DNA from: Streptococcus suis
GTDB lineage: Bacteria; Bacillota; Bacilli; Lactobacillales; Streptococcaceae
DNA length: 64,000 nucleotides
Direction of reading: 5' to 3'
Assembly (NCBI RefSeq): GCF_002960445.1
Contig: NZ_POJD01000195.1
Coordinates: 1-64,000, forward strand
Shown piece by piece: positions 8,478 through 17,159 of the stretch. Both the position numbers and the translations under genes were made by a program. The notes beneath the pieces were generated by a model. That model saw nothing but the letters and a program-made list of their open reading frames with translations. It was not told the DNA's origin and searched no databases. The stretch's first letter is position 1. Each line of letters begins with the position of its first letter.

Positions 8478-9809
8478 TTATTGAACATTATTTGTCAAGC
8501 TAGAAAGCAATCTTTCAAAAGAATACTCATAAGATTGAATATCTCCAGCCCCCATAAATACATAGACTGCATTGTCATGATCTAAAAGCGGTGAGGTATT
8601 TTCCACAGTGACCAGACCACCTTTTTTGTTGATTTTAGCTGCCAAATCTTCTACCTTGACCTGACCATTGTCTGTTTCACGCGCAGAACCGTAAATCTGT
8701 GCCAAGTAAACAGCATCAGCTCCATTCAAGGCTTCCGCAAACTCATCCAAAAGGGCGATGGTACGCGTAAAGGTATGTGGTTGGAAAATAGCCACCAACT
8801 CTTTGCTTGGATACTTCTGACGAGCAGCATCAATCGTTGCAATGATTTCTGTTGGATGGTGGGCAAAGTCGTCAATGATGACTGTATCATTAACAACCTT
8901 CTCTGTAAAGCGGCGTTTAACACCTGCAAAGGTCTTCAAGTGCTCAGCAACCAAGCTCAAATCAAAGCCAGCAATGTAAAGATTTGCAATCACTGCTGTA
9001 GCATTCATGACATTGTGTTTACCAAAGGTTGGAATTTGGAATTCTCCCAATTCTTGTTCCTTGTAGCGCACCTTAAACTGTGAACCAGTCGTCGATGGTT
9101 TCAAATCATAGGCTACAAAGTCATTACCTGAACCTGTACCATAGTAGTAGATTGGGGCATTGGCCGTAATACGACGCAACTGCTCATCTTCACCATAGAC
9201 GAAGAGGCCTTTTTTGACTTGTTTAGCATAATCGTTAAAGGCGTTAAAAACATCTTCTAGGCTAGTAAAATAATCTGGGTGATCAAAGTCAATGTTGGTG
9301 ATAATGCTGTACTCAGGATAATAAGGAGCAAAATGGCGCTCATACTCATCAGACTCAAAGACAAAATACTGGGCATTGGCTGAGCCACGACCTGTTCCAT
9401 CCCCAATCAAGAAAGAGGTGTCTGTAATATTGCGCATAACATGAGCTAAAAGACCTGTCGTCGATGTCTTACCATGAGCTCCTGCTACACCAAGGCTAGT
9501 AAAACCTTTCATGAATTCACCCAAGAACTCATGGTAGCGTTTGTAGCTAAAGCCTTGTGCATCAGCAAATGCAATCTCCACATTATTATCTGGACGAAAG
9601 GCATTCCCTGCAATCAATTCCACATCAGCCGTAATATTTTTCTCATCGAAGGGCAGAATCTCAATACCAGCTTGTTCCAAGCCACGTTGGGTGAAGTAGT
9701 ATTTCTCTACATCACTTCCCTGAACCTTATAGCCCATTTGGTGCAACATCAGTGCCAAGGCACTCATGCCTGATCCTTTAATCCCGATAAAATGATAGGT
9801 TTTTGTCAT
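8478..9809 (-). CDS. murC: UDP-N-acetylmuramate--L-alanine ligase
   Basis: 443-residue cytoplasmic Mur ligase that adds L-Ala to UDP-MurNAc, the first amino acid of the peptidoglycan stem. The N-terminal Rossmann motif is [11 protein letters not shown] (9-19). The ATP-binding loop AGAHGKTST is at 109-117. DFAHHPTEI and the C-terminal FQPHTFTRT are typical of MurC. The start ATG at 9809 lies one base after the stop of the upstream gene, with a GAGGA inside that gene, so the two are translationally linked. Confidence 0.97.
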   Translation of the reverse strand: MTKTYHFIGIKGSGMSALALMLHQMGYKVQGSDVEKYYFTQRGLEQAGIEILPFDEKNITADVELIAGNAFRPDNNVEIAFADAQGFSYKRYHEFLGEFMKGFTSLGVAGAHGKTSTTGLLAHVMRNITDTSFLIGDGTGRGSANAQYFVFESDEYERHFAPYYPEYSIITNIDFDHPDYFTSLEDVFNAFNDYAKQVKKGLFVYGEDEQLRRITANAPIYYYGTGSGNDFVAYDLKPSTTGSQFKVRYKEQELGEFQIPTFGKHNVMNATAVIANLYIAGFDLSLVAEHLKTFAGVKRRFTEKVVNDTVIIDDFAHHPTEIIATIDAARQKYPSKELVAIFQPHTFTRTIALLDEFAEALNGADAVYLAQIYGSARETDNGQVKVEDLAAKINKKGGLVTVENTSPLLDHDNAVYVFMGAGDIQSYEYSFERLLSSLTNNVQ

Positions 9810-9810
9810 A

Positions 9811-10476
9811 CTAGTCCTCTTCTATAGTTGTTAAATTCAATTCCTGGGCAATGCGACGCTCTCTCTGTTGCTGACGCTCAGGATAGTTGTAAACCTGACT
9901 TTTCTTCAAAAAGTCATAGGAATTTTTGATAATCGGCTGCTCTTGGTCTCTATCCTCCTTTTTCAAGGAATAAACCGCAGGAATATCTGCCAAGATATAG
10001 TCTGTTTGACGGAGCTTATCTGCCAGATGAGACAAGGTGTCTACTTTTACCTCAGGTGCAGGACTGGCTGCTGACTTGACAAAAACCTTGGCCGGTGTTG
10101 GTTTTTCATCTCTCAGGTAAGTTGCGGACCGTTTCTTCTTCAAATCTTCACGAGCAGTCTCACGCGCTAGTTGACCCTGAGTCTTAACCTGAGTAGGTTT
10201 GGCTTGGGGATATTGTTGCAAACGCTCTCTCCGCGAATAATGACTTGATTTGGCCTCAAAAAGCGGAGGCAGGAGATCATCATCCAGCTCTCCTCGACCA
10301 CTTGTCGAGCCTTGCTTAGGCTGGCTGCTTGGTTCCCAGGCAAAGTCTTTTTCTTGATAGGGCCCCTTGATATTACTAATCAAGTCGCTTTCATCATATA
10401 AACTCATAATTGGATTTACTCCAACTAGCACTTCATTATCAGCTACTAGCGGAAATCTTTTCTCTTTTCTAATCAT
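9811..10476 (-). CDS. Conserved hypothetical protein upstream of murC
   Basis: 221 residues, hydrophilic, charged and rich in Gln/Arg/Lys, with no membrane segment or signal peptide; largely disordered in appearance. I recognise no domain. The N-terminus ([14 protein letters not shown]) and C-terminal third ([20 protein letters not shown], then [19 protein letters not shown]) look the most ordered. AAAGGA precedes the ATG. It is the first gene of an apparent operon with murC and the GNAT gene. Linkage with murC suggests an envelope or division role, but that is guilt by association only. Confidence 0.8.
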   Translation of the reverse strand: MIRKEKRFPLVADNEVLVGVNPIMSLYDESDLISNIKGPYQEKDFAWEPSSQPKQGSTSGRGELDDDLLPPLFEAKSSHYSRRERLQQYPQAKPTQVKTQGQLARETAREDLKKKRSATYLRDEKPTPAKVFVKSAASPAPEVKVDTLSHLADKLRQTDYILADIPAVYSLKKEDRDQEQPIIKNSYDFLKKSQVYNYPERQQQRERRIAQELNLTTIEED

Positions 10477-10498
10477 AAGTTAGTCCTTTCGAAACTCT

Positions 10499-10504
10499 AT
10501 TATA
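10499..10504 (-). promoter_or_regulatory. Extended -10 of the murC operon
   Basis: Minus strand TGGTATAAT, with TATAAT at 10499-10504, sits 23 bp upstream of the ATG at 10476. The -35 region is weak, as is usual for extended -10 promoters. Confidence 0.65.
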
Positions 10505-10620
10505 CCATACTTGAGCAGTATTTGCCTAATTCTATGCTGGATGATAGGAATCCTATTCCCTGCTTCGTCTTTAAAAGTGCCTCTCCCTTACGTCCTTTCG
10601 CACCAGCTTTTTTGCCACAA

Positions 10621-10645
10621 AAAAATCCGAACAAGTCGGATTTTT
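10621..10645 (-). terminator. scrK terminator
   Basis: AAAAATCCGA / TCGGATTTTT stem-loop with a following T tract on the minus strand, directly after the scrK stop codon. Confidence 0.85.
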
Positions 10646-10647
10646 CA

Positions 10648-11529
10648 TTATTTTTCAGATACTTGTTTGGCCAAGGCAAAGTTTCCAAGTGTTGCTGAAC
10701 CATTTTCAGCAACTGCAGGGGTTACAATGTACTCTTTGACATCTGGTGTTGGAAGGTAATCATTCATGAGGCCGACAAATTTCTCACGTACACGATTGAG
10801 CATATGTTCTTGGGCCATAACCCCACCACCAAATACAATGACTTGTGGACGATATAGCAGAGTTGCTTGAACAGCTGCTTGAGCGATGTAATAGGCTTGA
10901 ACATCCCAGACATCTGAGTTAAGTTCGATCAATTCTCCACGGATGCCAGTACGGCCCTCAAGTGAAGGACCTGCAGCCAAGCCTTCCAAACAGCCATTGT
11001 GGAAGGGACATACGCCGTTGAACTCGTGCTTGACATCATATGGATGGAGAGCAACATAGGTATGACCTGCTTCCGTATGGCCCAAACCACCGATAAACTC
11101 ACCGTTTTGGATAGCACCAGCACCGATACCTGTGCCGATGGTGTAATAAACCAAGCTCTTAACACCTTTACGAACCAAGGTTTCACCATAGGCAGATGAG
11201 TTAACATCTGTCGTGAAATAGAACGGAATATTGAATTCCTTGGCAATCAAACCAAGCAAATCAATGTTTGACCAGTGTGGTTTTGGAGTAGAGGTAATAT
11301 AGCCATAGGTCTGTGAATTTTGATCAATATCAATCGGACCAAATGAACCAATGGCAATACCTGCCAAACGGTCTTCATAACGCTTGAAAAATTCAACTGT
11401 ACGTTCAATAGTTTCATAAGGTGTTGTCGTTGGAAATTGTGTTTTTTCAATTACTTGGAAATTCTCATCACCAACCGCACAAACAAACTTCGTTCCACCA
11501 GCTTCAAGGCTTCCGTATAATTTTGTCAT
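10648..11529 (-). CDS. scrK: ROK-family fructokinase
   Basis: 293-residue sugar kinase of the ROK family. It phosphorylates the fructose released by sucrose-6-phosphate hydrolase to fructose-6-phosphate. Evidence: N-terminal phosphate loop GSLEAGGTKF (6-15), a glycine-rich TIGTGIGAGAI motif, the zinc-binding HTEAGH segment followed by C-x-HNGCLEGLAAG (the ROK Cys/His cluster), and VIVFGGGVMAQ. Its position beside scrA and scrB supports sucrose-derived fructose as substrate. It has an extended -10 (TGGTATAAT, 11556-11561) and its own terminator, so it can be expressed apart from scrA. Confidence 0.93.
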   Translation of the reverse strand: MTKLYGSLEAGGTKFVCAVGDENFQVIEKTQFPTTTPYETIERTVEFFKRYEDRLAGIAIGSFGPIDIDQNSQTYGYITSTPKPHWSNIDLLGLIAKEFNIPFYFTTDVNSSAYGETLVRKGVKSLVYYTIGTGIGAGAIQNGEFIGGLGHTEAGHTYVALHPYDVKHEFNGVCPFHNGCLEGLAAGPSLEGRTGIRGELIELNSDVWDVQAYYIAQAAVQATLLYRPQVIVFGGGVMAQEHMLNRVREKFVGLMNDYLPTPDVKEYIVTPAVAENGSATLGNFALAKQVSEK

Positions 11530-11555
11530 GAATTTTCTCCCTTTTTGTTTTTTTC

Positions 11556-11561
11556 ATTATA
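11556..11561 (-). promoter_or_regulatory. Extended -10 of scrK
   Basis: Minus strand TGGTATAAT 26 bp upstream of the scrK ATG; no clear -35. Confidence 0.6.
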
Positions 11562-11580
11562 CCATAGATAGAAATAGAAG

Positions 11581-11601
11581 AAAAAGGCTTACCGCCTTTT
11601 T
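11581..11601 (-). terminator. Terminator upstream of scrK
   Basis: AAAAAGGC / GCCTTTTT arms (11581-11588 and 11594-11601) with a short loop. It lies between the BOX-like element after scrA and the scrK promoter. Confidence 0.6.
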
Positions 11602-11616
11602 CCTAGATATATTATT

Positions 11617-11772
11617 TCTAGGCTCTCATCTTACTTTCAGTACTAGGCAACGAGCCGCAGGCATAACTCAATGCTCTCTTATTTTGAGGCATTGAGTTGA
11701 AACAGTCTCCCAGACTGTTTCAATCATCCAAAGCGAGTTAACGAAGTAATGAAAGTAAAGAGGAGGTCTAGA
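11617..11772. repeat. BOX-like intergenic repeat element
   Basis: A 156-bp structured unit with imperfect inverted ends (TCTAG ... TTACTTTCA at 11617-11639, complementary to 11750-11772). Inside, ACTAGGCAACGAGCCGCAGG resembles the boxA segment of pneumococcal BOX elements. It is followed by two perfect hairpins (AACTCAATG/CATTGAGTT and GAAACAGTCT/AGACTGTTTC) in the boxB position, and GCGAGTTAACGAAGTAATG resembles boxC. It abuts the scrA stop codon. BOX elements are non-autonomous, mobilised small repeats that fold as RNA. Confidence 0.75.
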
Positions 11773-11773
11773 A

Positions 11774-13663
11774 TTATTTTGCAACTTTCAAGAAGGCTTC
11801 CCCGTGAGCGATTGGTCCCTCAGCAAGTGGTGAAACTTCTGTGAAGTCTGCTGTGTTTGTCACGATGATCATAGTTGTATCATCAAGACCAGCTTCAGCA
11901 ATTTTCGCTGCATCGAATTTAGCAAGTGGCGTACCAGCTTTCACCTTGTCACCAGCTGCAACCAATTTTTCAAATCCGTTACCGTTCATTGATACTGTGT
12001 CAATACCGATGTGGATCAAGATTTCTGCACCTGAAGCTGTTTTCAAACCATAGGCATGACCTGTTTCAAAAGCGATTGTTACTTCTGCATCTGCTGGTGC
12101 GTAAACAACACCGTCAGTTGGCTTAACTGCCAAACCTTTACCCATAGCTCCTGAAGAGAAGACTGGGTCATTAACATTTTCAAGGGCAACTACGTCACCT
12201 GAAAGTGGAGATACAAGAGTTTCTTCAGCTACAAGTCCTGTCTCTGCTTCTTCAAGCGTTTTTGCTGTTTCTTGTGCTGAAGCATTAGGCTTTTTTACGT
12301 CTTTCTCCTCATCTTCATAACCGAAGAAGTAAGTCAAAGCGAAACCAAGTGCAAATGATACTGCTACCATAAGGATATATTGGAAGAATTGTCCGTTACC
12401 TGCGTACAAAGTCATACCTGGGATGATTGTAACACCCATACCTGTACCAGCAAGACCAAGGATCGATGCGAAAGCACCGCCGATAGCACCAGCAATCAAT
12501 GAAAGAAGGAATGGCTTACGGAAACGCAAGTTAACACCGAAGATAGCTGGCTCAGTAATACCAAGGAAGGCAGAAAGAGCTGCTGGGAAAGCAAGAGCTT
12601 TCAATTTAGGATTCTTCGTTTTAACACCAACCGCTACTGTAGCAGCACCTTGTGCTGTCATCGCTGCAGTGATGATAGCGTTGAATGGGTTAGCACCAGT
12701 GTTTGCTACCAATTGAGCTTCCAAGAAGTTGAAGATATGGTGAACACCTGATACAACGATAACTTGGTGAACACCACCGATAAGGAGACCACCAAGACCC
12801 ATTGGCAAGTTCAAAATAGCTTGTGTACCAGCCAAGATGTAGTTTTCAACCACGTGGAAGACTGGACCAATCACAAAGAGACCAAGGATTGACATAACAA
12901 ACAAGGTAATGAATGGTGTTACCAAGAGGTCAAGAACTTCTGGAACTACCTTGCGGACTGCTTTCTCAAATTTAGCACCAATCAAACCGATGATGAAGGC
13001 TGGCAATACTGAACCTTGCAAACCTACAACTGGGATGAAACCAAAGAAAATAGTTGGTTTCACATCGCCACCTGATGCTACAACCCAAGCATTTGGTAAT
13101 TGACCAGCAATAAGCATCATACCAAGTACAATACCGATTGTTTGGTTCCCACCAAATACGCGGAATGTTGACCATACTACCAAGGCTGGTAATACGATGA
13201 AGGCTGTATCTGTCAAGATTTGTGAGTAAACGTTCAAATCTTCAGGAAGTGTGTAACCAAGCGCTCCAAGAAGACCACGAAGACCCATGAAAAGACCAGT
13301 TGCTACGATAGCAGGGATGATTGGAACGAATACGTCACCGAAAGTACGGATGGCACGTTGGAAAGCATTTCCTTGAGCTGCTGCTTCTGCTTTTTGCTCA
13401 CCAGTTGTAGCAGTTGGCAAACCAAGGGCAACAACTTCATCGTAGATCTTGTTAACTGTACCAGTACCAAAGATGATTTGGTATTGACCAGAGTTGAAGA
13501 AAGCACCTTGTACTTTTTCGATATTTTCGACTGTATCCTTGTCGATTTTTCCTTCGTCAACAACCATGACACGAAGGCGAGTCGCACAGTGGGCAACACT
13601 ACGTACGTTCTCACGTCCGCCAAGGGCGTCAATGACTTTTTTTGCAATTTCAGTATTGTTCAT
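11774..13663 (-). CDS. scrA: Sucrose-specific PTS transporter EIIBCA
   Basis: 629-residue membrane protein that imports sucrose and phosphorylates it to sucrose-6-phosphate using phosphate from HPr. Domain order is B-C-A. The EIIB domain spans 1-85 with the phosphocysteine in SVAHCATRL (Cys26). The EIIC domain (about 105-455) has roughly ten hydrophobic segments and the GITEPAIFG motif. A charged linker follows, then a glucose-type EIIA (about 480-629) with the phospho-His in LIHIGIDTV near 550. The sucrose assignment rests on the adjoining scrB, scrR and scrK. The promoter carries a LacI-type operator on its -35. A BOX-like element lies directly after the stop. Confidence 0.95.
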   Translation of the reverse strand: MNNTEIAKKVIDALGGRENVRSVAHCATRLRVMVVDEGKIDKDTVENIEKVQGAFFNSGQYQIIFGTGTVNKIYDEVVALGLPTATTGEQKAEAAAQGNAFQRAIRTFGDVFVPIIPAIVATGLFMGLRGLLGALGYTLPEDLNVYSQILTDTAFIVLPALVVWSTFRVFGGNQTIGIVLGMMLIAGQLPNAWVVASGGDVKPTIFFGFIPVVGLQGSVLPAFIIGLIGAKFEKAVRKVVPEVLDLLVTPFITLFVMSILGLFVIGPVFHVVENYILAGTQAILNLPMGLGGLLIGGVHQVIVVSGVHHIFNFLEAQLVANTGANPFNAIITAAMTAQGAATVAVGVKTKNPKLKALAFPAALSAFLGITEPAIFGVNLRFRKPFLLSLIAGAIGGAFASILGLAGTGMGVTIIPGMTLYAGNGQFFQYILMVAVSFALGFALTYFFGYEDEEKDVKKPNASAQETAKTLEEAETGLVAEETLVSPLSGDVVALENVNDPVFSSGAMGKGLAVKPTDGVVYAPADAEVTIAFETGHAYGLKTASGAEILIHIGIDTVSMNGNGFEKLVAAGDKVKAGTPLAKFDAAKIAEAGLDDTTMIIVTNTADFTEVSPLAEGPIAHGEAFLKVAK

Positions 13664-13695
13664 CTTGCAAAAATCTCCTTATATTTTTTCTTTAT

Positions 13696-13717
13696 TGAAA
13701 GTGTTTTCACGCTTTCG
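13696..13717. promoter_or_regulatory. cre-like / LacI-type palindrome in the scrA leader
   Basis: GAAAGTG and CGCTTTC arms form an imperfect palindrome between the scrA -10 and start codon. It resembles both a catabolite-responsive element (CcpA) and an extra ScrR operator; the sequence alone cannot separate these. Confidence 0.45.
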
Positions 13718-13725
13718 ATGGTTTA

Positions 13726-13753
13726 ATTATATCACTTTTACAAAATATGTCAA
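13726..13753 (-). promoter_or_regulatory. scrA promoter
   Basis: Minus strand: consensus -35 TTGACA (13748-13753), 16-nt spacer, -10 TATAAT (13726-13731) with TGA as extended -10. A LacI-family operator overlaps the -35. Confidence 0.85.
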
Positions 13754-13764
13754 ACGTTTTGCAG
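13749..13764. promoter_or_regulatory. ScrR operator 1 (scrA side)
   Basis: GTCAAACGTTTTGCAG contains the AAACGTTT core typical of LacI/GalR-family operators and covers the scrA -35, so binding should block scrA transcription. Confidence 0.65.
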
Positions 13765-13801
13765 AATTTTTTAAAAATATTCCAAGAATCACAGTAAAAG
13801 C

Positions 13802-13830
13802 TTGATTTTTCACAAGAAAACGTTTACTAT
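13802..13830 (+). promoter_or_regulatory. scrB-scrR promoter with ScrR operator 2
   Basis: -35 TTGATT (13802-13807), 17-nt spacer, -10 TACTAT (13825-13830). The operator core AAAACGTTTACT at 13817-13828 overlaps spacer and -10, mirroring operator 1. Confidence 0.7.
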
Positions 13831-13864
13831 ATTAATTGAAATATTAGATAAAATTGGAGATAGT

Positions 13865-15319
13865 ATGGCCTTTACTACTGAAGAACGTTACAGAGCTTAT
13901 GCTGACTGGACGCCAGAATACATTGAAAAAATCAAAAAGAATACGGAGAGTTCCCCTTGGAGAACCAACTTCCACATTGAAACACCACACGGTCTTTTGA
14001 ATGACCCGAATGGATTTTCATATTTTAATGGAAAATGGACCCTCTTTTACCAATACTTCCCATTTGGTGCTGCACACGGATTAAAATCATGGGTACATAC
14101 AGAGTCAACAGATTTGGTTCACTTTGAAGAAACGGGAACAGTTGTTTATCCGGATACACCACTGGATAGCCACGGTGCCTACTCTGGTTCTGCTATGGAA
14201 TTCGGTGACAAGCTCTTCCTCTTCTATACAGGAAATGTCCGCGATGAAAACTGGGTTCGCCATCCTTACCAAATCGGTGCCTTAATGGACAAGGATGGTC
14301 AGATTGAAAAGATTGATAAGATTTTGATTGACCAACCAGAAGATACAACCGACCACTTCCGTGATCCGCAAATCTTCAACTACAAGGGACAATATTACGC
14401 CATCGTCGGCGGACAAGATCTGAATAAAAAAGGCATTGTCAAGCTCTATAAGGCTGAAAATAATGACTACCTCAACTGGACCTTGGTTGGCGACCTGGAT
14501 TTTGCCAATGACATGACCGCCTACATGATGGAGTGTCCAAACATTGCCTTTGTCGGTGAGCAACCAATTCTTCTTTATTGCCCTCAAGGTTTAGACAAGA
14601 ACGTTTTAGACTACGGCAATATTTATCCAAACATGTACAAGATTGGTCAAGGTTTTGATCCTGAATCAGCAACCATTGTAGAACCAGGTGAACTTATCAA
14701 TTTAGACTATGGTTTTGAGTGCTACGCAACCCAGGCCTTCAACGCTCCTGATGGTCGCACTTTATCAGTCAGCTGGTTGGCCCTTCCTGATGTAGAGTAC
14801 CCAACTGATGCTTATGATTACCAAGGTTGCTTGTCCTTGGTCAAAGAATTGTCTATCAAGGACGGCAAACTTTACCAGTATCCAGTCGAAGCTATCACCA
14901 GCCTTCGTCAAGAAGCGCAGCCATTTTCAAACCAAAACGAAACCAACAATGTTTATGAATTAGAACTTGAATTTGCTGCTGGAAGCAAGCATGAAATCGT
15001 GCTATTTGCAAACCAAGACAATAAAGGTCTAGTCTTGACCGTTGATACAGAAAATGGACAGATTACGCTAGACCGCGAACATTGTGGTCAGCCATTTGCT
15101 CTTGAATTTGGCACAAGTCGCGCTTGTGATATTGAGCCTGGGGCGCTTACTGCCAATATTTTCATCGACAAGTCTGTCTTTGAAATTTTCATCAATAAAG
15201 GAGAAAAAGTATTTTCTGGTCGCGTTTTCCCTGATGCAGATCAAAATGGTATTGCCATCACTGCTGGAAACCCAACTGGAACCTACTACCATTTAGATTA
15301 TGGTCGCAAAACTAACTGA
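13865..15319 (+). CDS. scrB: Sucrose-6-phosphate hydrolase (GH32)
   Basis: 484-residue cytoplasmic GH32 enzyme that cleaves sucrose-6-phosphate to glucose-6-phosphate and fructose. The three GH32 catalytic signatures are present: LLNDPNG near 44-50 (nucleophile Asp47), FRDPQ near 166 (transition-state stabiliser) and MECPN near 221 (acid/base Glu). A C-terminal beta-sandwich follows (SVFEIFINKGEKVFSGRVFP). The start is ATG 13865, which has GGAG 5 nt upstream; the longer reading from TTG 13802 would begin inside the -35 box. It overlaps scrR by 20 bp. Confidence 0.96.
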   Translation: MAFTTEERYRAYADWTPEYIEKIKKNTESSPWRTNFHIETPHGLLNDPNGFSYFNGKWTLFYQYFPFGAAHGLKSWVHTESTDLVHFEETGTVVYPDTPLDSHGAYSGSAMEFGDKLFLFYTGNVRDENWVRHPYQIGALMDKDGQIEKIDKILIDQPEDTTDHFRDPQIFNYKGQYYAIVGGQDLNKKGIVKLYKAENNDYLNWTLVGDLDFANDMTAYMMECPNIAFVGEQPILLYCPQGLDKNVLDYGNIYPNMYKIGQGFDPESATIVEPGELINLDYGFECYATQAFNAPDGRTLSVSWLALPDVEYPTDAYDYQGCLSLVKELSIKDGKLYQYPVEAITSLRQEAQPFSNQNETNNVYELELEFAAGSKHEIVLFANQDNKGLVLTVDTENGQITLDREHCGQPFALEFGTSRACDIEPGALTANIFIDKSVFEIFINKGEKVFSGRVFPDADQNGIAITAGNPTGTYYHLDYGRKTN

Positions 15320-16265
15320 TGTCGCACAGTTAGCCGGAGTTAGTCCGACAACGGTTTCTCGTGTCATCAATAAAAAAGGCTATTTATCGGAAAAAACAGT
15401 TCGCAAGGTTGAAGAAGCTATGCGAGAATTAGGCTACAAACCTAATAACTTAGCTCGTAGCTTGCAAGGAAAGTCAGCTAAACTGGTTGGCTTGATTTTC
15501 CCTAACATTAGTAATGTCTTCTATGCAGAATTGATCAGTCACTTAGAAAGCCAACTCTTCAATCGGGGCTACAAGACGATTATTTGCAATAGCCAGCACG
15601 AATCCAACAAGGAAAGAGAATATCTGGAAATGTTGGCAGCCAACCAGGTAGATGGCATTATCTCTGGTAGTCATAACTTGGGTATCAAGGATTATGATCG
15701 AGTGTCTGCTCCCATCATAGCCTTCGACCGCAACCTGTCACCTTCCATCCCAGTGGTATCTTCTGATAACCATGCTGGAGGTGTACTTGCTGCCAAAACA
15801 TTGAAAAAAGCTGGTTGCCAGCGACCTATTATGATTTCTGGTAATGACGATTCCAACTCACCAACCGGGCTCCGGCAATTAGGATTTCTCTCCATCCTTC
15901 CAGATACCATAGTCTACCACGTTTCCAGTGATTTCTCTCCCGTTAGAAAAGAAATGGAAATCCGTACGATTATTGAAAAACATCAACCAGATGGTATTTT
16001 CGTGTCTGGTGATGCTACTGCTATGTTAGTCTGGAATGTGGCACGTTCGCTCAACCTGTCCATTCCACAAGAGCTAAAACTGATTGGCTATGATGGAACC
16101 CACTTTATTGAAAACTACTATCCTCAACTGACAACGATTAAGCAACCCCTAGATGATATTGCAAAACTAATGGTTGATTTATTGATTGACAAAATTGAAG
16201 GTAAGGAATTAAGCAAACATAATTATATCTTGCCAGTATCCCTGCTAGCAGGAGGCAGTATATAA
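15300..16265 (+). CDS. scrR: LacI-family sucrose operon repressor ScrR
   Basis: 321-residue LacI/GalR regulator. The N-terminal helix-turn-helix is TDVAQLAGVSPTTVSRVIN (about 6-24), followed by the hinge helix (NNLARSLQGKSAKLVGLI) and a periplasmic-binding-protein-like effector domain. ScrR represses scrA and scrB in streptococci and is relieved by sucrose uptake; the effector is not shown by the sequence. The start lies 20 bp inside the end of scrB with no strong SD, so translation is probably coupled. A strong terminator follows. Confidence 0.93.
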   Translation: MVAKLTDVAQLAGVSPTTVSRVINKKGYLSEKTVRKVEEAMRELGYKPNNLARSLQGKSAKLVGLIFPNISNVFYAELISHLESQLFNRGYKTIICNSQHESNKEREYLEMLAANQVDGIISGSHNLGIKDYDRVSAPIIAFDRNLSPSIPVVSSDNHAGGVLAAKTLKKAGCQRPIMISGNDDSNSPTGLRQLGFLSILPDTIVYHVSSDFSPVRKEMEIRTIIEKHQPDGIFVSGDATAMLVWNVARSLNLSIPQELKLIGYDGTHFIENYYPQLTTIKQPLDDIAKLMVDLLIDKIEGKELSKHNYILPVSLLAGGSI

Positions 16266-16269
16266 AAAG

Positions 16270-16303
16270 AACAGTACTTGACATCAATCAGGTACTGTTT
16301 TTT
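16270..16303 (+). terminator. scrBR terminator
   Basis: AACAGTAC / GTACTGTT stem with a 14-nt loop and a T6 tract, a few bases after the scrR stop. Confidence 0.9.
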
Positions 16304-16319
16304 GTTTGTCAAACATAAA

Positions 16320-16341
16320 AAAAGAAACCACTTAGGCTTCT
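16320..16341 (-). terminator. nusB terminator overlapping the stop codon
   Basis: AGAAGCC and GGTTTCT arms (one G-U pair) followed by T7 on the minus strand; the nusB stop codon lies in the loop. Confidence 0.6.
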
Positions 16342-16751
16342 TCTTTTATAAATTTGCTCAAAACACCATTGATAAATTTGGCTGAGGATTCATCTGAGAA
16401 TTCTTTGGCTAGTTCGATGGCCTCATTGACAGCTACACGGTCTGGTGTTTCTTCGAAATGCAAGATTTCAAATAGACCTAAACGCATGATATTCTTATCA
16501 ATCAAGGTCAATCGGTCCAAGGTCCAACCTGCTTTTAGTCGGCTAGATAATTCCTTGTCCAAATCCTCACGATAATCTGCCACACCATTGACAAGATTTA
16601 AAAGGAAAAGCGGAATTTCAACACCTTCTTGCTCTTCTTCTTGGTCGTAAAGATAGGAGAATTGGGCTGCCTGTACAGGTTCTTGACCAAATTCCAGTGA
16701 TACGATTGCCTGCAAAGCACACTTACGCAGGGCGTGTCTGTTATTCTTCAT
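16332..16751 (-). CDS. nusB: Transcription antitermination factor NusB
   Basis: 139-residue all-helical NusB that binds boxA RNA with S10 and supports antitermination of rRNA operons. Recognised from HALRKCALQAI at the N-terminus and the C-terminal VAVNEAIELAKEFSDES followed by KFINGVLSKF, which are family hallmarks. It overlaps the end of the preceding Asp23-family gene by 11 bp, so the two are translationally coupled in an efp-asp23-nusB operon. Confidence 0.96.
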   Translation of the reverse strand: MKNNRHALRKCALQAIVSLEFGQEPVQAAQFSYLYDQEEEQEGVEIPLFLLNLVNGVADYREDLDKELSSRLKAGWTLDRLTLIDKNIMRLGLFEILHFEETPDRVAVNEAIELAKEFSDESSAKFINGVLSKFIKEEA

Positions 16752-17133
16752 CGAGGAAATCCTCTCCGAACAAATCTTTCAAGGCTGGTTTTGGTGTTTT
16801 ATCTGGAACAATGCCATTGACATGAATATTGACAGCAGTCACTTCAACTTCTGCATAGTTATAAATAGCTGTTTTAACTGCACGTTGAATATCCATAGAC
16901 ACAGCTGGAACATTGACACCGTACTCTAGGTAAACATAGATGTCTGCTGTGACCTTACCTTCTTCATCAGTTTGAAGATAGACGCCTTTATTTAAGGATG
17001 TTTTTGACCAAGTATCTGCAACACGTTTGTTTTGGAGAGAATGTACTCCTTCTACTTTGGCTGCTGCAATACCTGTAATCACTTCAAGAACGCGTGGTGC
17101 AATAACAATTTCACCTTGGTATTCTGTTGTCAT
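16741..17133 (-). CDS. Asp23/Gls24 (YqhY-like) family protein
   Basis: 130-residue Asp23/Gls24-family protein. The family fold is visible in GEIVIAPRVLEVITGIAAAKVEGV and VYLEYGVNVPAVSMDIQRAV; the acidic tail (LFGEDFLDEE) is common in YqhY proteins. The YqhY member next to nusB and efp in Firmicutes has been linked to control of fatty-acid synthesis and envelope homeostasis, but its molecular role is unclear. AAGGAG lies 7 nt before the ATG. A second family member in this window is at 50238-50603. Confidence 0.9.
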   Translation of the reverse strand: MTTEYQGEIVIAPRVLEVITGIAAAKVEGVHSLQNKRVADTWSKTSLNKGVYLQTDEEGKVTADIYVYLEYGVNVPAVSMDIQRAVKTAIYNYAEVEVTAVNIHVNGIVPDKTPKPALKDLFGEDFLDEE

Positions 17134-17159
17134 AAGCTCTCCTTTCTAGGAGGAAACGA

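Noticed and set aside
10500..10712. 70-codon minus-strand frame at the end of scrK
   Set aside because: Out of frame with scrK, spanning its terminator; no SD.
13802..13864. N-terminal extension of ScrB from TTG 13802
   Set aside because: The extension would start in the -35 box of the scrB promoter; ATG 13865 has a proper SD and family-like N-terminus.
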